From: Goleter apudmare HA4340-LM2
GTDB lineage: Bacteria; Cyanobacteriota; Cyanobacteriia; Cyanobacteriales; Nostocaceae
Direction of reading: 5' to 3'
Length of the DNA stretch: 64,000 nt
NCBI GenBank assembly: GCA_019359495.1
Contig: JAHHHF010000075.1
Coordinates: 1-64,000 of the forward strand
Position numbers and translations under genes: made by a program. Numbering within the stretch: position 1 is the stretch's first letter; every line of letters starts with the position of its first letter. A model generated the notes under the pieces. The model saw nothing but the letters and a program-made list of their open reading frames with translations, was not told where the DNA came from and did not search any database. Below are positions 62,137 through 64,000 of this stretch, one piece after another.

Positions 62137-62409
62137 AAGTTTGAGACCTGTCGAGGGTCATTTATAAAGTCAAGAAAGTCAAAATCGACTGCTTGTGTGG
62201 GCACTATTAAGCCCCATATATGGTGACTAATTACACTAGTTATAACTCCATCATTCATTTTGTAAAGATGAGAGCTAATTATTCTGATGTAACATTTTTC
62301 CTCTCAAGTGTATTGAGATCAGCAAAAATCCTCAAACTAAAATAACTGGACTCTCAGGCGGTTATGGATTTATTATTGATGATCGTGGGTTTTTTACAGC
62401 AAATAGGCC

Positions 62410-62772
62410 ATGAACGCTCAAGAGATCATCCGCTCCATTGAAGCGGAACAACTAAAATCGAATCTGCCCATTATCTATGTGGGTGATACAGTAAAAGTCG
62501 GGGTCAAAATCAAAGAGGGCGAAAAATACCGCGTACAGCCCTATGAAGGTGTAGTCATTGCCAAACGCAATGGCGGAATTAACGAAACAATTACAGTGCG
62601 TCGAGTATTTCAAGGTGTTGGCGTCGAGCGGGTATTTCTACTACATTCACCGCGAATTGACAGCATCAAAGTATTGCGCCGTGGTAAAGTACGCCGTGCT
62701 AAACTCTATTATCTCCGCCAACGTGTAGGCAAAGCTACCCGCATCAAACAACGGTTTGACCGACCTTTGTAA
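62410..62772 (+). CDS. rplS: Large-subunit ribosomal protein bL19
   Basis: The 120-residue protein matches bL19, which lies at the subunit interface. Signature parts are [32 protein letters not shown] and the C-terminal [20 protein letters not shown]. The length is standard. trnW and secE follow, the order I recall for Nostoc-type genomes. A terminator hairpin at 62810-62825 ends its transcript. Confidence 0.97.
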   Translation: MNAQEIIRSIEAEQLKSNLPIIYVGDTVKVGVKIKEGEKYRVQPYEGVVIAKRNGGINETITVRRVFQGVGVERVFLLHSPRIDSIKVLRRGKVRRAKLYYLRQRVGKATRIKQRFDRPL

Positions 62773-62809
62773 TTCGCTGTTTGAGATATGGGAGAGGTTA
62801 CAGCTAAAA

Positions 62810-62830
62810 AGCGGCATCTGCCGCTAATTT
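62810..62830 (+). terminator. Terminator after rplS
   Basis: AGCGGCA (62810-62816) and TGCCGCT (62819-62825) form a 7-bp stem with a 2-nt loop, followed by AATTTGTT. It lies 38 bp after the rplS stop. Confidence 0.65.
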
Positions 62831-62919
62831 GTTCCCTCGAAAAATTTAAGGTACAATAAGGCTAAATTGCGTTAAACTAAAAAAGGTTCAGCGCAATTAT
62901 TGAATCCAAGACAGCTTGT

Positions 62920-62992
62920 GCGCTCTTAGTTCAGTTGGTAGAACGCAGGTCTCCAAAACCTGATGTCGGGGGTTCAAGTCCTCCAGGGCGCG
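62920..62992 (+). tRNA. trnW: tRNA-Trp(CCA)
   Basis: A complete 73-nt tRNA: acceptor GCGCTCT with AGGGCGC, D-arm (TAGTTCAGTTGGTAGA), anticodon CCA at 62953-62955 in loop TCTCCAAAA, and T-arm GGGGGTTCAAGTCCTCC with discriminator G. No CCA is encoded. It lies between rplS and secE, the usual place of this tRNA in cyanobacteria. Confidence 0.97.
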
Positions 62993-63006
62993 CTCAAGAG
63001 CAAAAA

Positions 63007-63068
63007 TATACCCCGAAACAAAAGTACATCTGCTAACATAGCAGAAAGTACTAACGATTTCGGGTATA
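63007..63068. terminator. Long imperfect stem-loop between trnW and secE
   Basis: TATACCCCGAAA (63007-63018) pairs with TTTCGGGTATA (63058-63068) with one bulged C. Inside, AGTAC/GTACT and CTGCT/AGCAG pair again. This builds a four-part stem of about 60 nt just after trnW and 110 bp before secE. It may be a terminator or attenuator for the secE-nusG operon. Confidence 0.55.
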
Positions 63069-63176
63069 ATTATTTTGCAGCTTTTTTGCTTCTAGTTAAG
63101 TGAGATAGAGTCAAGCTGTAAACCTGGATGAAAATTAGCAGCCTATAGCTGTATAAAAACGGGGGTAGAAACGGCA

Positions 63177-63398
63177 GTGGCCAAAAAAAATGAAGCAGAA
63201 ATCCCAGAAAATACAAACGGGTTGAACTTGAACAACTTCTTTCAAGGAACTAAGGAAGAACTTGAGAAAGTAGTTTGGCCCAGTCGGAAGCAATTGGTGA
63301 GCGAATCAGCAGCCGTATTGTTAATGGTGACACTCTCCGCATCTTTGATATATTTGGTCGATGGATTGTTTGCTTGGGCAGCAAAACAGGTGTTCTGA
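63177..63398 (+). CDS. secE: Preprotein translocase subunit SecE
   Basis: The 73-residue single-span SecE begins at a GTG (GTG GCC AAA AAA). It has the conserved amphipathic segment FFQGTKEELEKVVWPSRKQL followed by one membrane span (AVLLMVTLSASLIYLVDGLF). SecE stabilises SecY in the plasma and thylakoid membrane channel. It overlaps nusG by one base (TGATG), so translation is coupled. Confidence 0.95.
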   Translation: MAKKNEAEIPENTNGLNLNNFFQGTKEELEKVVWPSRKQLVSESAAVLLMVTLSASLIYLVDGLFAWAAKQVF

Positions 63399-64000
63399 TG
63401 ACTTTTGCAACAGACGAACCACTCAACTCGCCTTTGCAGTCAGAGGAAGCCGCAGAAGCAGCGCTGCACGAGGCACGCTGGTATGCGGTGCAGGTAGCCT
63501 CAGGCTGTGAAAAGCGCGTGAAGACAAATTTAGAGCAGCGCATCCAAACTTTTGATGTAGCTGACAAAATTATTCAGGTGGAAATTCCGCATACGCCAGC
63601 AGTGAAAATCCGGAAGGATGGCAGCCGCCAGCATACAGAAGAAAAGGTGTTTCCTGGATACGTACTAGTGCGGATGATCATGGATGATGATACATGGCAG
63701 GTGGTACGCAACACCTCCCATGTGATCAACTTCGTAGGGGCAGAACAAAAACGTGGTAGTGGCAAGGGTCGCGGTCACGTCAAGCCAGTTCCCCTTGGTC
63801 ATTCAGAAGTAGAACGCATATTCAAACAGACCAGTGAACAAGAGCCAGTTGTCAAAATTGACATGGCTACTGGTGATAAGATAGTCGTGCTTTCTGGTCC
63901 GTTTAAAGACTTTGAAGGTGAGGTAATTGAAGTTTCTCCAGAAAGGAGTAAACTCAAAGCCTTGCTCTCGATTTTTGGGCGAGATACACCAGTAGAGTTG
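63398..64000 (+). CDS. nusG: Transcription termination/antitermination factor NusG, partial
   Basis: The frame opens at ATG 63398-63400 and runs off the window end after 201 codons, so the C-terminus is missing. After a 25-residue acidic leader comes the NGN domain (ARWYAVQVASGCEKRVKTNL; EEKVFPGYVLVRMIMDDDTW). A KOW domain start follows near the window end (GDKIVVLSGPFKDFEGEVIE). NusG binds RNA polymerase and couples it to ribosomes or Rho. The gene is cotranscribed with secE. Confidence 0.96.
   Translation, partial: MTFATDEPLNSPLQSEEAAEAALHEARWYAVQVASGCEKRVKTNLEQRIQTFDVADKIIQVEIPHTPAVKIRKDGSRQHTEEKVFPGYVLVRMIMDDDTWQVVRNTSHVINFVGAEQKRGSGKGRGHVKPVPLGHSEVERIFKQTSEQEPVVKIDMATGDKIVVLSGPFKDFEGEVIEVSPERSKLKALLSIFGRDTPVEL

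Overview
The window reads as chromosomal DNA of a filamentous cyanobacterium of the Nostocales (Nostoc/Anabaena/Trichormus type). The evidence is: very frequent HIP1 octamers (GCGATCGC); Nostoc-style small dispersed repeats and heptanucleotide tandem repeats between and even inside genes; and a cyanobacterial gene set (group-2 sigma factor SigD, response regulator RpaB, phycobilisome degradation protein NblB, a CpcS-type bilin lyase, flavodiiron proteins Flv1/Flv3, cyanophycin synthetase and cyanophycinase). No species can be named from the sequence alone. Several gene orders (dps-carB-sigD-...-nblB, rpaB beside radA, cphB-cphA, rplS-trnW-secE-nusG) match what I remember of Nostoc sp. PCC 7120; that comparison is from memory and was not checked here.

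Layout. 1-1530: gene-poor, repeat-rich DNA with a D-arm-less tRNA-Thr remnant, a possible 58-residue membrane peptide and a GC-rich repeat mosaic. 1.5-11.5 kb: [2Fe-2S] protein, Dps, CarB, SigD, DUF760, a Nudix hydrolase, a CBS-pair protein and NblB. 11.7-15.3 kb (minus strand): PEP-CTERM protein, DUF456 membrane protein, CCB4-like cytochrome b6 haem-assembly factor, RpaB. 15.5-20.4 kb: RadA, two Uma2-family proteins around a 126-bp MITE and a DUF2283/HicA remnant, M42 peptidase. 20.4-28.7 kb: RidA, Nudix, MalQ, RodZ-like protein, pseudouridine synthase, DUF2993 protein, CdsA, CbiT, Ser/Thr kinase. 28.8-34.8 kb: TatA-type protein, the cyanophycin pair cphB-cphA with a long GC-rich leader, TrmD, IspF. 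34.8-43.6 kb: a decayed Uma2 gene, an orphan oligopeptide/nickel-type binding protein, LarB, ArgH, a small basic protein, Nudix, alpha/beta hydrolase, PIN toxin, CoaX.

43.7-53.4 kb holds the two most coherent functional modules. The first is a tandem flv3-flv1 pair, the oxygen-reducing flavodiiron heterodimer that protects photosystem I. The second is an iron-siderophore module: AraC/PchR-type regulator, TonB-dependent receptor with an AMIN domain, an Apd1-like (Suc_Fer) thioredoxin-fold [2Fe-2S] protein, and a FecB-type binding lipoprotein. The binding-protein gene is followed by a degenerate ISKra4-family transposase where permease genes might be expected. A 21-bp-spaced direct repeat in front of the receptor gene is a strong candidate AraC-type operator.

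54.5-64 kb: HdeD-like membrane protein, CpcS-type lyase, an RND efflux pair (adaptor plus pump), a family-2 glycosyltransferase, then the translation/secretion cluster rplS, trnW, secE, nusG (cut by the window end).

The main unusual signals are: the tRNA missing its D-arm; repeat DNA inserted in frame in CarB and in the M42 peptidase; matching mobile-type repeats scattered through the window (a 126-bp MITE at 97-98% identity, CCCTGACTTCT hairpins, GTAGT...ACTAC hairpins); the Apd1-like protein in the siderophore module; and a chimeric DUF2283/HicA locus. I found no CRISPR array, prophage or complete insertion sequence.
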